Shown here: positions 1 to 9,381 of the stretch, piece by piece
Numbering within the stretch: position 1 is the stretch's first letter
How the letters are laid out: each line of letters begins with the position of its first letter
Assembly: GCF_025165815.1 (NCBI RefSeq)
Contig: NZ_JAFFZE010000012.1
Coordinates: 310,001-374,000 of the forward strand
Reading direction: 5' to 3'
DNA from: Actinophytocola gossypii
GTDB lineage: Bacteria; Actinomycetota; Actinomycetes; Mycobacteriales; Pseudonocardiaceae
Length of the DNA: 64,000 nucleotides
Translations under genes and position numbers: made by a program
The notes under the pieces: generated by a model
Databases searched by the model: none
The model's input: only the letters and a program-made list of their open reading frames with translations
Told to the model about the DNA's origin: nothing

Positions 1-2815
1 CACGCGAGTCACCCCGGGTGAGCACGACCGTGCCGTTGGCGTGCGCGTTGCCCCAGTGACCCGGCGTCGAGTCGGCGAAGTAGTCCATGGGCGAGTAACG
101 CAGGGCGTTCCCGTCCCGGGTGCCGACCTTCTCCGGGTTCTGCAGCGAAGGCCCGATCACGCCGCCGTTCCACACCTCCTCGCGCTCGTCACCGGCCTCG
201 AGGGTGATCTCGGGGGCGACCGTCGCGCTCCCGCCGAAGTCCGCCGGGTACGGCGCGGTCATCGACCGGCGCCAGGTGTATCCCGCCGTGACGTACTGGT
301 CGATCACCGCGGGCGCGGCGAAGTGGAACTGCGGGGTGGCGGTGTCCAGCCCGGGGACGAGCGGTCCCATACCCAGGTAGGAGTACCACTGGATGTCGGT
401 GTTGCCGGACCGGTAGTTCGCCCTGATGTGGGCCATCTCGGCGCGGTCGACCCGGACGGCCGGGTTGGCGGGCACCCCGTCTGAGTAGTGCCGGACCACC
501 TGGTAGGCCCACGGGGTCGGCTCGGCGTTCTCCTTGACCCAGACCGACTGGTGGAAGAACGTGAGCCCGTCGCGCTGGATCGGCAACACGTAGGGCATCT
601 CCTCCGGTACCGATCCCTCGTCCCAGTTGTAGCCGAGGTACCCGTAGCTGAAGTCGCTCTCCCCGGACCGGAACCGGTAGATGATCCAGTGGCCGCGGTG
701 CTTGGCGTCCGGCTCACCGACGTCGACGTTGAGCTGTTCGGCACGCCGTGCGTCGACGGTGACCTTCTGCGCCGCCCCGGCCACCCTGACGGTGGCTGCG
801 GCGATAATCAGGTCGTTCGACCCGTCGCCCGGGGTGATGAGCTGGGTCTGCAAGTGCCAGTCACCGGGTGGCAGCCGGAGCACCGCGGACCCGCCGTTGG
901 TACGCGCCTGGACGAACTCGCCGGTGTCGAGGTTGTTGAAGGACACCGTGTTGCTCGTGGACGACGGGTTCCCGTCGCGGTCGATCACGTCGACGGTGAC
1001 CTTGTACCGCTCGGTGTCCACGGTGAGCGCGAGCGCGGTGCGCAGCGTGGTCCGGCCGTCGAGCGAGCGCGCGCTGAGGGTGCCGGTGTACGCGCCGGGC
1101 GCGACGTCGCCGTGCACGGTGACGGGCACGGAGCGCTTGCTGCGCGGCGGCACGACCAGGTGCTTGCGTCCCACCTCGAGCAGCTTGCGGGGGGCCGCCC
1201 GGCCGTCCGCCCCGGTCAGTTCGGTCTCGAACCTCAGGAAGACCGGCCAGAACGTGTCGTTGTGGTAGGTGATCTTCTGGGTGACGCGCTGCCGGGGGCC
1301 GTGCGGCCACTCCAGGAACTCCGAGATGCTTCCGGTGTCCGAGCGGACGCCCTGGACGGCCCGGCCGAGGTCGACCCGGCCGGTGCCCTGGTCGTACACG
1401 CTCGCGCCATCGGTCGGCTCGGCGGTGCTCATCAGCGCGGCCTTCAGCTCGGCCGGCGACAGCCGATCGCGCCGCGACTCGTACCGCTGCGCGAGTACGG
1501 CGGCCGCGCCCGCGACGTGCGGGGTCGCCATGGAGGTGCCGCTGGCGGCGGTGTAGCTGTCGTCGACCGGATCGCCCATGCTGGTGCCCTCGGCGCGGGC
1601 CGCGACGATGGACACCCCTGGCGCGGTGATGTCCGGCTTGAGCCCGTCGTCGCCCTGGCGCGGGCCGCGCGAGGAGAAGGGGGCGAGCTGGTCGGACCGG
1701 TCCACGGCCCCCACGGTCAGCGCGGCGTCGGCGGTCCCCGGCGAGTTGAGCGTGCCCGGCTGGTCGCCTGAGTTGCCCGCGGCCACCACGAACAGCGTCC
1801 CGGCCTCCTCGGTGAGCCGGTCGACGGCCGCCTCGACCGGGTCGACGCCGGGGCTGTCCGGGCCGCCGAGGCTCATGTTGACGATGTCCGCGTCGGCCTC
1901 GGTCGCGGCCCAGACCATCCCGCGCAGGATCCAGGACTCCGCGCCGGAGCCGCCGTCGTCGAGCACCTTGCCGATCGCGAGGTCGGCGCCGGGAGCGACG
2001 CCCCGGTGACGCCCCCCGGAGGCGTCGCCCGACCCCGCGATGATCGACGCGACGTGGGTGCCGTGTCCGTGGCCGTCCGCGGCGGACGCGGCGCCGGTGA
2101 AGCTCTTCGCGGCGGTGACGGCGTCGCGGATGTCCGGGTGCCCGGGGTCGTACCCGGTGTCCAGGACGGCGACGGTCACCCCCCTGCCGTCGTACCCCCG
2201 CCGCCAGGCGGCCGGTGCGCCGATCTGCGCGGTGCTGTGGTCGAGGGTCGCCTCGACCTTGCCGTCCAGCCAGACGCGGGAGACGCCGTCGCTGAGCGTG
2301 CTCGGGCCGGTCAGGTCGCGCCACGCGGTGGTGGCCTCGTCCTTGGGCACCCGCATCGACGTCATGCCCAGGGCGGCCAGCGGCCGGGCGGCCTCGGTGG
2401 CGGCGATCCGCCGGTCCGGGTCCGCCTGGCGCACGATCAGCGGGATCTCGCTCGCGTCCGCGTCGCCGTAGCCCCACTCGATCAGCTGGGTCACGTTGAA
2501 CAGCCGGGGGTCCAGCCTGCCGTCCACGACCATGGGTTCGACGTCCGACGGGAGGACGGAGAGCTGCCCGTCGCGCCGGGTGGTCGAGAAGCGGACCCCG
2601 TCGCGCCCCGGCCCTGGGTCCACGTCGATCTGGGCGGCGCCGCCGGCGGTGCCGGTGACGGTCACCACGTCGCCGGTCAGCAGGGTGACCCGCTGGGGCT
2701 CCGGCACGTCCTGCTGGTGCCGGGGAGCGGCCGACACCGGTGGGCTCGTCGCTCCCACGGTCGCCGCGAGCGCCACTGCCGTGATGGCCGCCGCGATCAC
2801 CAATGGCCGTCGCAT
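1..2815 (-). CDS. Secreted subtilisin-like serine protease (S8 family), 3' end outside window
   Basis: This is a peptidase S8 endoprotease exported from the cell. About 938 residues are visible and the frame runs off position 1 without a stop. The start codon at 2815 follows an AAGGGAG ribosome site. An N-terminal signal peptide (MRR, then an Ala/Val-rich core ending near residue 30) precedes a pro-region. The catalytic domain covers roughly residues 205-460. Its triad is Asp219 in VAVLDTG, His251 in GHGTHVAS and Ser428 in SGTSMATPH, with the oxyanion Asn in AAGNSGD. A long C-terminal extension of beta-rich, non-catalytic sequence follows, as in large actinomycete S8 proteins. The triad is seen directly; the substrate is unknown. 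The gene stands alone with no obvious operon partner. Confidence 0.93.
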   Translation of the reverse strand, partial: MRRPLVIAAAITAVALAATVGATSPPVSAAPRHQQDVPEPQRVTLLTGDVVTVTGTAGGAAQIDVDPGPGRDGVRFSTTRRDGQLSVLPSDVEPMVVDGRLDPRLFNVTQLIEWGYGDADASEIPLIVRQADPDRRIAATEAARPLAALGMTSMRVPKDEATTAWRDLTGPSTLSDGVSRVWLDGKVEATLDHSTAQIGAPAAWRRGYDGRGVTVAVLDTGYDPGHPDIRDAVTAAKSFTGAASAADGHGHGTHVASIIAGSGDASGGRHRGVAPGADLAIGKVLDDGGSGAESWILRGMVWAATEADADIVNMSLGGPDSPGVDPVEAAVDRLTEEAGTLFVVAAGNSGDQPGTLNSPGTADAALTVGAVDRSDQLAPFSSRGPRQGDDGLKPDITAPGVSIVAARAEGTSMGDPVDDSYTAASGTSMATPHVAGAAAVLAQRYESRRDRLSPAELKAALMSTAEPTDGASVYDQGTGRVDLGRAVQGVRSDTGSISEFLEWPHGPRQRVTQKITYHNDTFWPVFLRFETELTGADGRAAPRKLLEVGRKHLVVPPRSKRSVPVTVHGDVAPGAYTGTLSARSLDGRTTLRTALALTVDTERYKVTVDVIDRDGNPSSTSNTVSFNNLDTGEFVQARTNGGSAVLRLPPGDWHLQTQLITPGDGSNDLIIAAATVRVAGAAQKVTVDARRAEQLNVDVGEPDAKHRGHWIIYRFRSGESDFSYGYLGYNWDEGSVPEEMPYVLPIQRDGLTFFHQSVWVKENAEPTPWAYQVVRHYSDGVPANPAVRVDRAEMAHIRANYRSGNTDIQWYSYLGMGPLVPGLDTATPQFHFAAPAVIDQYVTAGYTWRRSMTAPYPADFGGSATVAPEITLEAGDEREEVWNGGVIGPSLQNPEKVGTRDGNALRYSPMDYFADSTPGHWGNAHANGTVVLTRGDSR

Positions 2816-2960
2816 TCGTCTCCCTTGTTCCGTCCGGTACGGACACGTTTCCGTCTTCTTGAGACAGTTCCTACTGGACTGTGCCAGCGAGCGGAACGGC
2901 GCTGTGACGGCGGCTTGTAGACATGTCCAGTACCCGCCACCGAGCACGGCGCGTGCGGGA

Positions 2961-4571
2961 CTACCGACCGAAGTCGCGACGTCGCAGGGTGGTGAGCCCA
3001 CCCAGGAGGAGCAGCGCTGTCAGCGCCAGTGTCGTCAGGATCGGGAACGGGCTGAACGGCTGGCCCGCCAGCGTGTTGGGCACGTAGTGGAACGGCTCGA
3101 ACGGCGTCCCGCCCCACACGTTGTACAGCGGTCCGGCGATCTTGCCGAGTACGGCGGTCCAGACCACGACGGCCCACGAGATCGGCATAGCGAACCGCGG
3201 CGTCAGCGCGTACGCCAGGAAGCTGACCGCCGTGATCAGCCACGCCGCCGGGACGCAGCTCAGTGCGGCGATCAGAACCGGGACCAGCGGGCCCGGAAGG
3301 TCGTCGGTGAACAGGCCGTAGCAGAATCCGAGGACCAGCCCGGTCAACGTGAACAGTCCGGCTGTGCCGAGCGCGGTGACGGCCAGTTGGCCGGCCGCCC
3401 ACCGGACACGGGTCATCGGGGTGCCCTGAGCCAGTTCGGCCCGGCCCGAACGCTCCTCGGCCCGCAGCCGCTGGATCATCAGTACCGGGTAGATGCTGAT
3501 GACGTGTGCGAAGAGCAGGACTCCGGCCCACAGAAAGAAATCGACGTAGTCGGCCGAGTTGCCGCCACTGCCGAAGCCCTGCTGCAGAAGCCCGAAGCTG
3601 TCCGGCGGCAGCGCGCCGACGTCGGGAACGATCGTGCCGATCCCGGCGGCGCCGACAGCGAACACGCCGATCCCGATCGCCCACTTCGTGAACAGGCCTC
3701 GGTGCAGCCGCCAGGACAGCCTGGCCGGACCGCGCAGACCAGGAGCGGTGGCGCGCCCACGGCGCTCGGGGAGCAGACCCTCCCCGAGGTCACGGCGGTC
3801 GTTGAGGAGGTAGGCGACGGCCACCAGGACCGCCACGGTTCCGGTGAGGACGGCCAGCATCCACCACCTGTCGTGGCGGTACGGCTGGACCGCGTGGATC
3901 CATCCCATCGGTGAGACGTACGCCAGCCACGCCTGACCGCTGGCATCGCCGGCGTAGCGCAGGAGGTAGGAGATCCCGAGGGTGAACAACGTGATCGCCC
4001 TGGCCGTACGGGCGTTCCGCGCGAGCTGGGCGGCCACGGCGGCGATCGAACCGAACAGCCAGCCCGCCGCGGCGATGGCGGCGCCGTAGGTCAGCGAACC
4101 GAACGGCGCCAACCCGGCGCCGATCTGCGCGAGCGCGGTCAGCGCGCCGGCGACCAGCGATACGGTCGCGGCCACCAGCAGCGCTGAGGTCAGCGCGGCG
4201 AACCGGCTCACCACACCGGAACGGAGCAGCTCGGTCCGGCCCGTGTCCTCGTCGGCCCGGGTGTGCCGCACGACCGCGAGCAGCGCGGCGATCGCGGTGA
4301 GGAGGTAGAGGAAACCGCCGCTGCGCCACGCGGTCATGAACCCGCGGTCGGCGATCACCGAGGTCCCGCCGCCGAGCGCTCGGAAGAAGACGTTGGCGTT
4401 GATCGTCTCGGCGTAGGTGGCCAGTACGCCCGGAGTCGGCATGTTCCGGTCGATGTAGGCGACCATCGTCAGGCCGAGGCCCACCACGGCCACGATCCAC
4501 CACGGCGCGGTGGTCCGCTCGCGGCGGACGGCCAACCGCGTCAGTAACCGCGTTCCCGCCAACACGTTCAT
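2961..4571 (-). CDS. ABC exporter membrane subunit (polyketide-antibiotic exporter type)
   Basis: A 536-residue integral membrane protein with about twelve hydrophobic segments arranged as two similar halves. This is the layout of the large single-chain permeases annotated as exporters of polyketide antibiotics. The first half has the family-typical stretch [10 protein letters not shown]-like ([17 protein letters not shown]) followed by a charged [15 protein letters not shown] loop. The second half repeats it as [16 protein letters not shown]. Its start overlaps the end of the upstream ATPase gene by four bases (ATGA), so the two are translationally coupled. It probably pumps a lipophilic drug or metabolite; the substrate cannot be read from sequence. 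Confidence 0.85.
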   Translation of the reverse strand: MNVLAGTRLLTRLAVRRERTTAPWWIVAVVGLGLTMVAYIDRNMPTPGVLATYAETINANVFFRALGGGTSVIADRGFMTAWRSGGFLYLLTAIAALLAVVRHTRADEDTGRTELLRSGVVSRFAALTSALLVAATVSLVAGALTALAQIGAGLAPFGSLTYGAAIAAAGWLFGSIAAVAAQLARNARTARAITLFTLGISYLLRYAGDASGQAWLAYVSPMGWIHAVQPYRHDRWWMLAVLTGTVAVLVAVAYLLNDRRDLGEGLLPERRGRATAPGLRGPARLSWRLHRGLFTKWAIGIGVFAVGAAGIGTIVPDVGALPPDSFGLLQQGFGSGGNSADYVDFFLWAGVLLFAHVISIYPVLMIQRLRAEERSGRAELAQGTPMTRVRWAAGQLAVTALGTAGLFTLTGLVLGFCYGLFTDDLPGPLVPVLIAALSCVPAAWLITAVSFLAYALTPRFAMPISWAVVVWTAVLGKIAGPLYNVWGGTPFEPFHYVPNTLAGQPFSPFPILTTLALTALLLLGGLTTLRRRDFGR

Positions 4572-5482
4572 CGCGCCGCCTCCGGCGTGCTGTCGCAGGT
4601 TGTGGCGTAGTGCCGCAGGAACAGCTCCTCGAGCGTCGGCGGGCTGCTGGTCAGTGCCCGCACGCCGCGTGAGTCGAGGAAGCGCAGTGTCGCCCCCAGC
4701 GTCCCGGGCTCGACGTCGAAGTGCACGATTTCGCCGTCGATCCGCAGGTCGTGGACACCCCGCAGGTCGGCGAGGCCGTCCGCGGGCCTGGAGAGTTCGG
4801 CGCGGATCGAGGTCCGGGTCAGGTGCCGCATCTCCACCAGGCTGCCGGTGTCGACGGTCCGGCCGTCCCGGATGATCGTGACGCGTTCACACAACGCCTC
4901 GACCTCGGCGAGGATGTGGCTGGACAGCAGGACGGTACGGCCGTTGCGCTCCTGCTCCTCGCGTACGACTTCACGGAACACGATTTCCATCAGCGGATCC
5001 AGGCCCGATGTCGGTTCGTCGAGGATCAACAGCTCGGCGTCGGAGGCGAGCGCGGCGATCAGCGCGACCTTCTGCCGGTTGCCTTTCGAATAGGCCCGGC
5101 CCTTGGTCCGCGGGTCGAGGTCGAAGCGCTCGATCAGCTCGTCCCGCCTCGACGTGTTCACGCGGCCGCGTACCTGCAGGAGAAGGTCGATGATCTCACC
5201 TCCGGACAGTCCCGGCCAGAGCGTGACGTCTCCCGGCACGTACGCCAGGCGTCGGTGCAACTCGGTCGCGTCGCGCCACGGGTCACCACCGAGCAACTGG
5301 ACCGTGCCCGCGTCCGCGTGCAGCAAGCCCAGCAGGATCCGGATCGTGGTGCTCTTCCCCGCGCCGTTCGGTCCCAGGAAGCCGTGCACCTCGCCGGTCT
5401 TGACGCTGAGGTTCAGGCCGTCCAGCGCCCGGGTGGCGTCGAACGTCTTGACCAGTCCACGCACCGAGATCGTCTCGGTCAT
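4568..5482 (-). CDS. ABC exporter ATP-binding subunit
   Basis: A 304-residue ABC ATPase of the drug-resistance type that powers the adjacent permease. Walker A (GPNGAGKST) lies at residues 37-46, a degenerate signature loop (YSKGNRQK) near 141-148, Walker B with the catalytic Glu ([13 protein letters not shown]) at 161-173, and the switch His in SSHIL at 199. A roughly 80-residue C-terminal domain follows, as in antibiotic-resistance ABC proteins. The start at 5482 is chosen because the ATG overlaps the stop of the upstream TetR gene (TGATG). A longer in-frame extension upstream lies inside the TetR gene and is ignored. The operon order TetR, ATPase, permease implies induction by the exported compound. 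Confidence 0.92.
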   Translation of the reverse strand: MTETISVRGLVKTFDATRALDGLNLSVKTGEVHGFLGPNGAGKSTTIRILLGLLHADAGTVQLLGGDPWRDATELHRRLAYVPGDVTLWPGLSGGEIIDLLLQVRGRVNTSRRDELIERFDLDPRTKGRAYSKGNRQKVALIAALASDAELLILDEPTSGLDPLMEIVFREVVREEQERNGRTVLLSSHILAEVEALCERVTIIRDGRTVDTGSLVEMRHLTRTSIRAELSRPADGLADLRGVHDLRIDGEIVHFDVEPGTLGATLRFLDSRGVRALTSSPPTLEELFLRHYATTCDSTPEAAR

Positions 5483-6132
5483 CACGCGCCTCCTTCTGCT
5501 GTGTCGGAGCCGCTGTCCTCGGGTAGTCGAGCCCGGAGCGCGGCGGCCTCTTCCGGACTGAGCCAGGGATGTGAGTAGAGGTCGAGGAGGGTCCTGGCGA
5601 GCAGGACCTGCCCCTCCGCGCTGAACACGTCCACACCGAGACGCCGGGAAACGTGTTCGTAGAGCACACTGACCGCGAGTGACATCGCGGTGCCCACCGC
5701 GGCCCGCGCCTTCAGGGGAACCTCCGGCGGATCGGCACGGTTCTCGTCGCGCTCCGCGAGCCACTCCGCGCTCAGGTCGGCCAACGTGTCGAACAGCGGC
5801 GCCACGCGGCCCTCGACCAGCGCCCGCGAGATGTAGCTCCGGTAGGGCGCGAACACCGACACCGCGACGGCCAGGTAGTTCGTCTCGCTCGTGGCCATGT
5901 CGGCCCGGACCTGGTCGTTGAGTCGCGTCAGCGCTCTTGCCAGATACGCGTCGCACTCGTCACGCAACGCCTCCTTCGAGCCGAAGTGGTGACGCACCAA
6001 CCCCGAGGACACCCCCGCGACCTCCGCGATCCCACGGATCGTCGCCCGGTCGAACCCCTGCTCCCCGAACAACCGGAGCGCCGCATCCCGGATCCGGGCA
6101 CGAGCGGTGAGGTCCTCCGGATCAGGCTGCAT
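5482..6132 (-). CDS. TetR-family repressor of the ABC exporter
   Basis: A 216-residue TetR regulator. The N-terminal helix-turn-helix (roughly residues 10-58) carries [26 protein letters not shown]. The remainder is the ligand-binding and dimer domain. Two ATGs are possible, at 6138 and 6132. The second is preferred because AGGAGG sits six bases upstream of it, whereas it abuts the first directly. As first gene of the exporter operon, and with a strong palindrome about 50 bases upstream, it most likely represses its own operon until an exported compound binds. Confidence 0.9.
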   Translation of the reverse strand: MQPDPEDLTARARIRDAALRLFGEQGFDRATIRGIAEVAGVSSGLVRHHFGSKEALRDECDAYLARALTRLNDQVRADMATSETNYLAVAVSVFAPYRSYISRALVEGRVAPLFDTLADLSAEWLAERDENRADPPEVPLKARAAVGTAMSLAVSVLYEHVSRRLGVDVFSAEGQVLLARTLLDLYSHPWLSPEEAAALRARLPEDSGSDTAEGGA

Positions 6133-6181
6133 ACCCATCCTCCTGCTCAGACGTACATCATCCTATCCAATCGGACACTTT

Positions 6182-6199
6182 ACTACACGCCTGTGTAGT
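6182..6199. promoter_or_regulatory. Palindrome upstream of the TetR-exporter operon, likely TetR operator
   Basis: ACTACAC-GCCT-GTGTAGT is a perfect inverted repeat with 7-base arms and a 4-base spacer. It lies about 50 bases upstream of the TetR start and 117 bases upstream of the divergent TetR gene at 6316. Length and symmetry fit a TetR dimer site. The assignment to the 5482-6132 protein is inference from position. Confidence 0.6.
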
Positions 6200-6257
6200 T
6201 CGGGAGACGGTGGCCCACATGCCGATCCACCCCCTTCGCTCCTCGCCGCACCAGGGT

Positions 6258-6305
6258 GTACGGTCAGGGCATTCGTACAGGACGATCGATCAGGTCAACT
6301 GACCC
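6258..6305. promoter_or_regulatory. Inverted repeats ahead of the second TetR gene
   Basis: Two imperfectly spaced palindromes lie just upstream of the 6316 start: TGTACG at 6258-6263 pairs with CGTACA at 6275-6280 (11-base spacer), and GGTCA-AC-TGACC covers 6294-6305. Either could be an autoregulatory site for the downstream TetR protein. The wide spacer of the first makes it the weaker candidate. Confidence 0.35.
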
Positions 6306-6315
6306 AGAGGTGCTG

Positions 6316-6876
6316 ATGAGTTCTCCGGCGGCGGCGCGCGGACACGAGGTGCGGAAGCGGCTGTTGGCCGCCGCGGTCGAGCTCATCCCGGAACGCGGCT
6401 GGACGGCGGTCAGCACCCGGGTCCTGGCCGAGCGGGCGGGAGTGAGTCCGAGCGTCGTGCACTACCACTTCCCGTCGTTGCCGGCGCTGCTGAACGAGGC
6501 CGTGGTCGGCCTCATGCGGCAGGTGCTGGCCCAGGCGGACGCCTCGTGGGACGCGGAGCGCACCCCCGCCGAGGCGGTCGACGCGATGCTCGCGGCGGTG
6601 GACCGGTACACCGGGGCCGACCGGATGTCGCTGCTGTTCGTCGAGGCGTACCTGGCGGCCACCCGGGACGAGCGGTTGCGTGAACAGCTCAGTGGCGTGG
6701 TCGAGGAGTTCCGGCAACGGCTGGGGAGCTGGCTGCGCGAACACGGGGTACCGGCCCCCGACGAGACAGCGGCGGTGCTCGTGGCCGCGGTCGACGGCCT
6801 GCTCCTGCATCGCGGACTCGGCGGTCCGGGCACCGGCGCGGTGGCGACCGTCCTGCACAGGCTGGTGGGCACATGA
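6316..6876 (+). CDS. TetR-family transcriptional regulator
   Basis: A 186-residue TetR regulator with a clear N-terminal helix-turn-helix (residues about 12-58, containing STRVLAERAGVSPSVVHYHFPSLPALL) and a short C-terminal ligand domain. The ATG at 6316 follows an AGAGGTG ribosome site. An in-frame upstream ATG at 6256 would add an unconvincing 20-residue leader through the inverted repeats. The gene is followed after 16 bases by a deazaflavin-dependent oxidoreductase, which it probably regulates. It is divergent from the exporter-linked TetR gene and distinct from it in sequence. Confidence 0.88.
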   Translation: MSSPAAARGHEVRKRLLAAAVELIPERGWTAVSTRVLAERAGVSPSVVHYHFPSLPALLNEAVVGLMRQVLAQADASWDAERTPAEAVDAMLAAVDRYTGADRMSLLFVEAYLAATRDERLREQLSGVVEEFRQRLGSWLREHGVPAPDETAAVLVAAVDGLLLHRGLGGPGTGAVATVLHRLVGT

Positions 6877-6892
6877 ACAGAGGAGCGGAACC

Positions 6893-7516
6893 ATGGAGAT
6901 CGTCAAGCAGGTCGGGTTGCCGAAGGGACTGAGCCGGCTACTGTTCCGGCTGCCCATCGCGTTCTACCGGCGAGGTCTCGGCTGGATGTTCGGCGGTCGC
7001 CTGATGCTCGTTCACCACGTCGGCCGGGTCACCGGCAAGCGACGTCAGGTCGTTCTCGAGGTCATCGCGCACGATGCCGGCGACGGCTACGTGGTCGCGT
7101 CGGGATGGGGGCCGGGAGCCGCGTGGTACCGCAACGTTCTCCACACGCCCGACGTCACCATCCAGGTCGGCAGGCGCACGATCCCGGTGACGGGTGTGCC
7201 GCTGCCGGTCGAGGAGGGCGCGGAGATCATGGCGAAGTACGCCTCTCGGCATCGCATGGCCGCGAAGTTCCTCCTCCCGCGCCTGATGGGCTTCTCGGTC
7301 GACGGTTCGGCGGACGATTTCCGAGCGGTCGGGCGGCACATGCCGTTCATCCGGTTCGTCCCCCGCACGAACTCAGGCGTTCGCGTCGGCCGGGACCTGC
7401 CGGCGGCGGTGCATCCGGTAGGCGAGAGCGACCGAGATCAGCGCGGCGGCCAGGAAGAACAGGAAGATCGGGCTCCGCAGCATCGACACCGGGGAGATGG
7501 CGACGCTCTGTCGTAG
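6893..7516 (+). CDS. Deazaflavin (F420)-dependent nitroreductase-family protein with aberrant C-terminus
   Basis: The first 160 or so residues match the Ddn-like deazaflavin-dependent oxidoreductase family: LVHHVGRVTGKRRQVVLEV, then the cofactor loop VVASGWGPGAAWYRNV and PDVTIQVG. The start ATG at 6893 follows GGAGCGG. The family normally ends at about the residue reached by FIRFVPR. Here the frame continues about 47 residues, through the region antisense to the tctA 3' end, and stops at 7516. That tail is rich in Arg, Gln and Asp and looks like a shadow of tctA. The native stop has probably been lost at a junction near 7365-7375. Activity would be reduction of a small hydrophobic substrate with F420H2; the substrate is unknown. 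Confidence 0.82.
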   Translation: MEIVKQVGLPKGLSRLLFRLPIAFYRRGLGWMFGGRLMLVHHVGRVTGKRRQVVLEVIAHDAGDGYVVASGWGPGAAWYRNVLHTPDVTIQVGRRTIPVTGVPLPVEEGAEIMAKYASRHRMAAKFLLPRLMGFSVDGSADDFRAVGRHMPFIRFVPRTNSGVRVGRDLPAAVHPVGESDRDQRGGQEEQEDRAPQHRHRGDGDALS

Positions 7517-8863
7517 GGACAGCTCGAGCATCGGACCGAGGATGAAGCCCATCACGAACGGGGCGACCGGCAGGCCGCGCTTGCTCATGGCCCAGCCGGC
7601 GATCCCCGACAGCAGGCACACGAACACGTCGAACACGCTGTTGCGCGCGGTGTAGGCACCCACCCCGCAGCACACCAGGATGATCGGGCCGAGCAGGCCG
7701 TACGGCACGCGGGCGACCCGCGCCCACACCGGTGCCAGTGGCAGGTTCAGCACCAGCAGGATCACGTTGGCCACGAAGAAGCTCGCGATCACGGCCGCGG
7801 TGATGTCGCTGTTGGACGTGAACATGGTCGGACCCGGCACGACGCCGTACACCATCAGTGCCGCCATGATCAACGCCATCGTGGGTCCGGTCGGGATGCC
7901 CAGGCTGAACAGCGGCACGAACCCGCTCATGGCGGTGGCGTTGTTCGCCGCCTCCGGGCCGCCGATGCCCTCCACCGCACCGTCGCCGAAACGCGAGTTC
8001 CCCTTGCGCTCGGCGCGGCGGCGTTCGCTCGCGTAGCTCAGGAACGTCGTCGTGGACGGGAGCATGCCGGGAACCAGTCCCAACACGAAACCGGTGACGG
8101 TGCCGCGACCCGCGGCGCCCGCGCTGCGCCGCAGCTCGTCCCTGGTCGGCAGGAAGCCGCCGACCCGACCGGCACGCGCGTCGACCGTGCCGCGCTCCAA
8201 CACGCGCAGCACCTCCGCGATGCCGAACAGGCCGATCATCACCGGCACGATGTCCAGCCCCTGCATGAGCTGCAGCGAGCCGAACGTCATCCGCTGCTGG
8301 CTGCTCGTCAGGTCGAGGCCAACCGACGCGACCAGCATCCCGGCCGCGGCCATCCCGATGCCGCGCACCACCGAGCCGGACGACAGGCCCGCGATCGCGG
8401 TCAGGCTGAACAACACCAACCCGAGCATCTCCGGCGGCCCGAACTCCAGCGCGAACCCCGCGAGGCTCGGCCCGACCAGCACGATGCCGACGGTCCCGAC
8501 GATGCCCGCGACGAACGAGGCGCCGGCGGCGATGGCGAGCGCCGTGCCCCCGCGGCCGCGGCGGGTCATCGGGTAGCCCTCGATCGCGGCGGGCAGCGAC
8601 GACACCTCGCCGGGGATCTTCAGCAGGATCGCGCTCGTCGACCCGCCGTACATGGCGCCGTAGTAGATGGCGGCGAGGACCACGATCGCGGCCGCGGGCC
8701 CGAGGTAGGTGGTGAGCGGGAACAGGATCGCGACGGCCGACACCGGGCCGAGCCCGGGCAGGATGCCGACCATCGTTCCCGCCAGGCAGCCGAGGAACGC
8801 CAGCAGCAGCACCTCAGGCCGGAACACCTCGCCGAACCCGGCCATCAACTGGGAAAACCCCAT
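7373..8863 (-). CDS. tctA: Tripartite tricarboxylate transporter, large membrane subunit
   Basis: A 496-residue protein of about 12 membrane segments that matches TctA: LAFLGCLAGTMVGILPGLGPVSAVAIL near the N-terminus and YYGAMYGGSTSAILLKIPGE around residues 66-85, both signatures of the family. It forms the main channel of a secondary, binding-protein-dependent carboxylate importer. GGGAGG precedes the ATG. It is the last gene of the operon and follows tctB by 12 bases. Its last 144 bases overlap the convergent deazaflavin gene. Confidence 0.95.
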   Translation of the reverse strand: MGFSQLMAGFGEVFRPEVLLLAFLGCLAGTMVGILPGLGPVSAVAILFPLTTYLGPAAAIVVLAAIYYGAMYGGSTSAILLKIPGEVSSLPAAIEGYPMTRRGRGGTALAIAAGASFVAGIVGTVGIVLVGPSLAGFALEFGPPEMLGLVLFSLTAIAGLSSGSVVRGIGMAAAGMLVASVGLDLTSSQQRMTFGSLQLMQGLDIVPVMIGLFGIAEVLRVLERGTVDARAGRVGGFLPTRDELRRSAGAAGRGTVTGFVLGLVPGMLPSTTTFLSYASERRRAERKGNSRFGDGAVEGIGGPEAANNATAMSGFVPLFSLGIPTGPTMALIMAALMVYGVVPGPTMFTSNSDITAAVIASFFVANVILLVLNLPLAPVWARVARVPYGLLGPIILVCCGVGAYTARNSVFDVFVCLLSGIAGWAMSKRGLPVAPFVMGFILGPMLELSLRQSVAISPVSMLRSPIFLFFLAAALISVALAYRMHRRRQVPADANA

Positions 8864-8875
8864 GGGTCGCCTCCC

Positions 8876-9364
8876 TCAGAAGCCGAGAAGTCCGGTCGGG
8901 AGCACCACTCCCGACAGCTCGAACAGGGTCACGAGCACGGCGTTGACCGCTGCCGTGTAAGCGATCGCGCGCACCCAGGGGTAACGCGAGACGAACCGCA
9001 GGTACCCGAGGACCGAGGCGCAGCCCGCGACGACGTGTCCGGCGGTCCCGAGCAGAACGGCGTAGCCGGCGAAGAAGGCCAGGCACAGCACCATGTCCCG
9101 CCGCGGCGTGGCCGGCCGGACCACACCCTCCTCTTCGGACTCCTCCGATGTGGACACCGCGCGCCCCGGCCGTTCCGCGTACAGCGTGGTGACGGCCAGC
9201 ACGAGCCCCAACGCCAGCACGTACCAGCCGGCCATGTCCGCCTGCGCGGCCGGGTCCACGGTCAGCAGCAGCCGCAGCCCCTCCTCGACCGCGAGCGCGG
9301 CGAGCAGCAACAGGACCAGCATCGGCGTCCACGCCGCCGACGTGGGCCGTGACTTCGTTGTCAT
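8876..9364 (-). CDS. tctB: Tripartite tricarboxylate transporter, small membrane subunit
   Basis: A 162-residue protein with four hydrophobic segments (residues about 13-33, 44-60, 92-117 and 128-155) separated by an acidic, Ser/Glu-rich loop. This is the size and topology of TctB, which partners TctA. It lies between tctC (17-base gap) and tctA (12-base gap). Sequence conservation in TctB is low, so the call rests mostly on context and topology. Confidence 0.88.
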   Translation of the reverse strand: MTTKSRPTSAAWTPMLVLLLLAALAVEEGLRLLLTVDPAAQADMAGWYVLALGLVLAVTTLYAERPGRAVSTSEESEEEGVVRPATPRRDMVLCLAFFAGYAVLLGTAGHVVAGCASVLGYLRFVSRYPWVRAIAYTAAVNAVLVTLFELSGVVLPTGLLGF

Positions 9365-9381
9365 CGTGCCTCCTCCTGGCC

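Noticed and set aside
2832-2844. GTCCG-GTA-CGGAC palindrome upstream of the protease.
   Set aside because: Only 5-base arms, and no nearby regulator gene to assign it to. Such palindromes occur often by chance at this GC content.
861-2846. A 661-residue minus-strand frame over the protease.
   Set aside because: Arg/Pro/Gly-rich off-frame reading of the S8 gene, which itself runs open from 2815 to the window edge with an intact catalytic triad.
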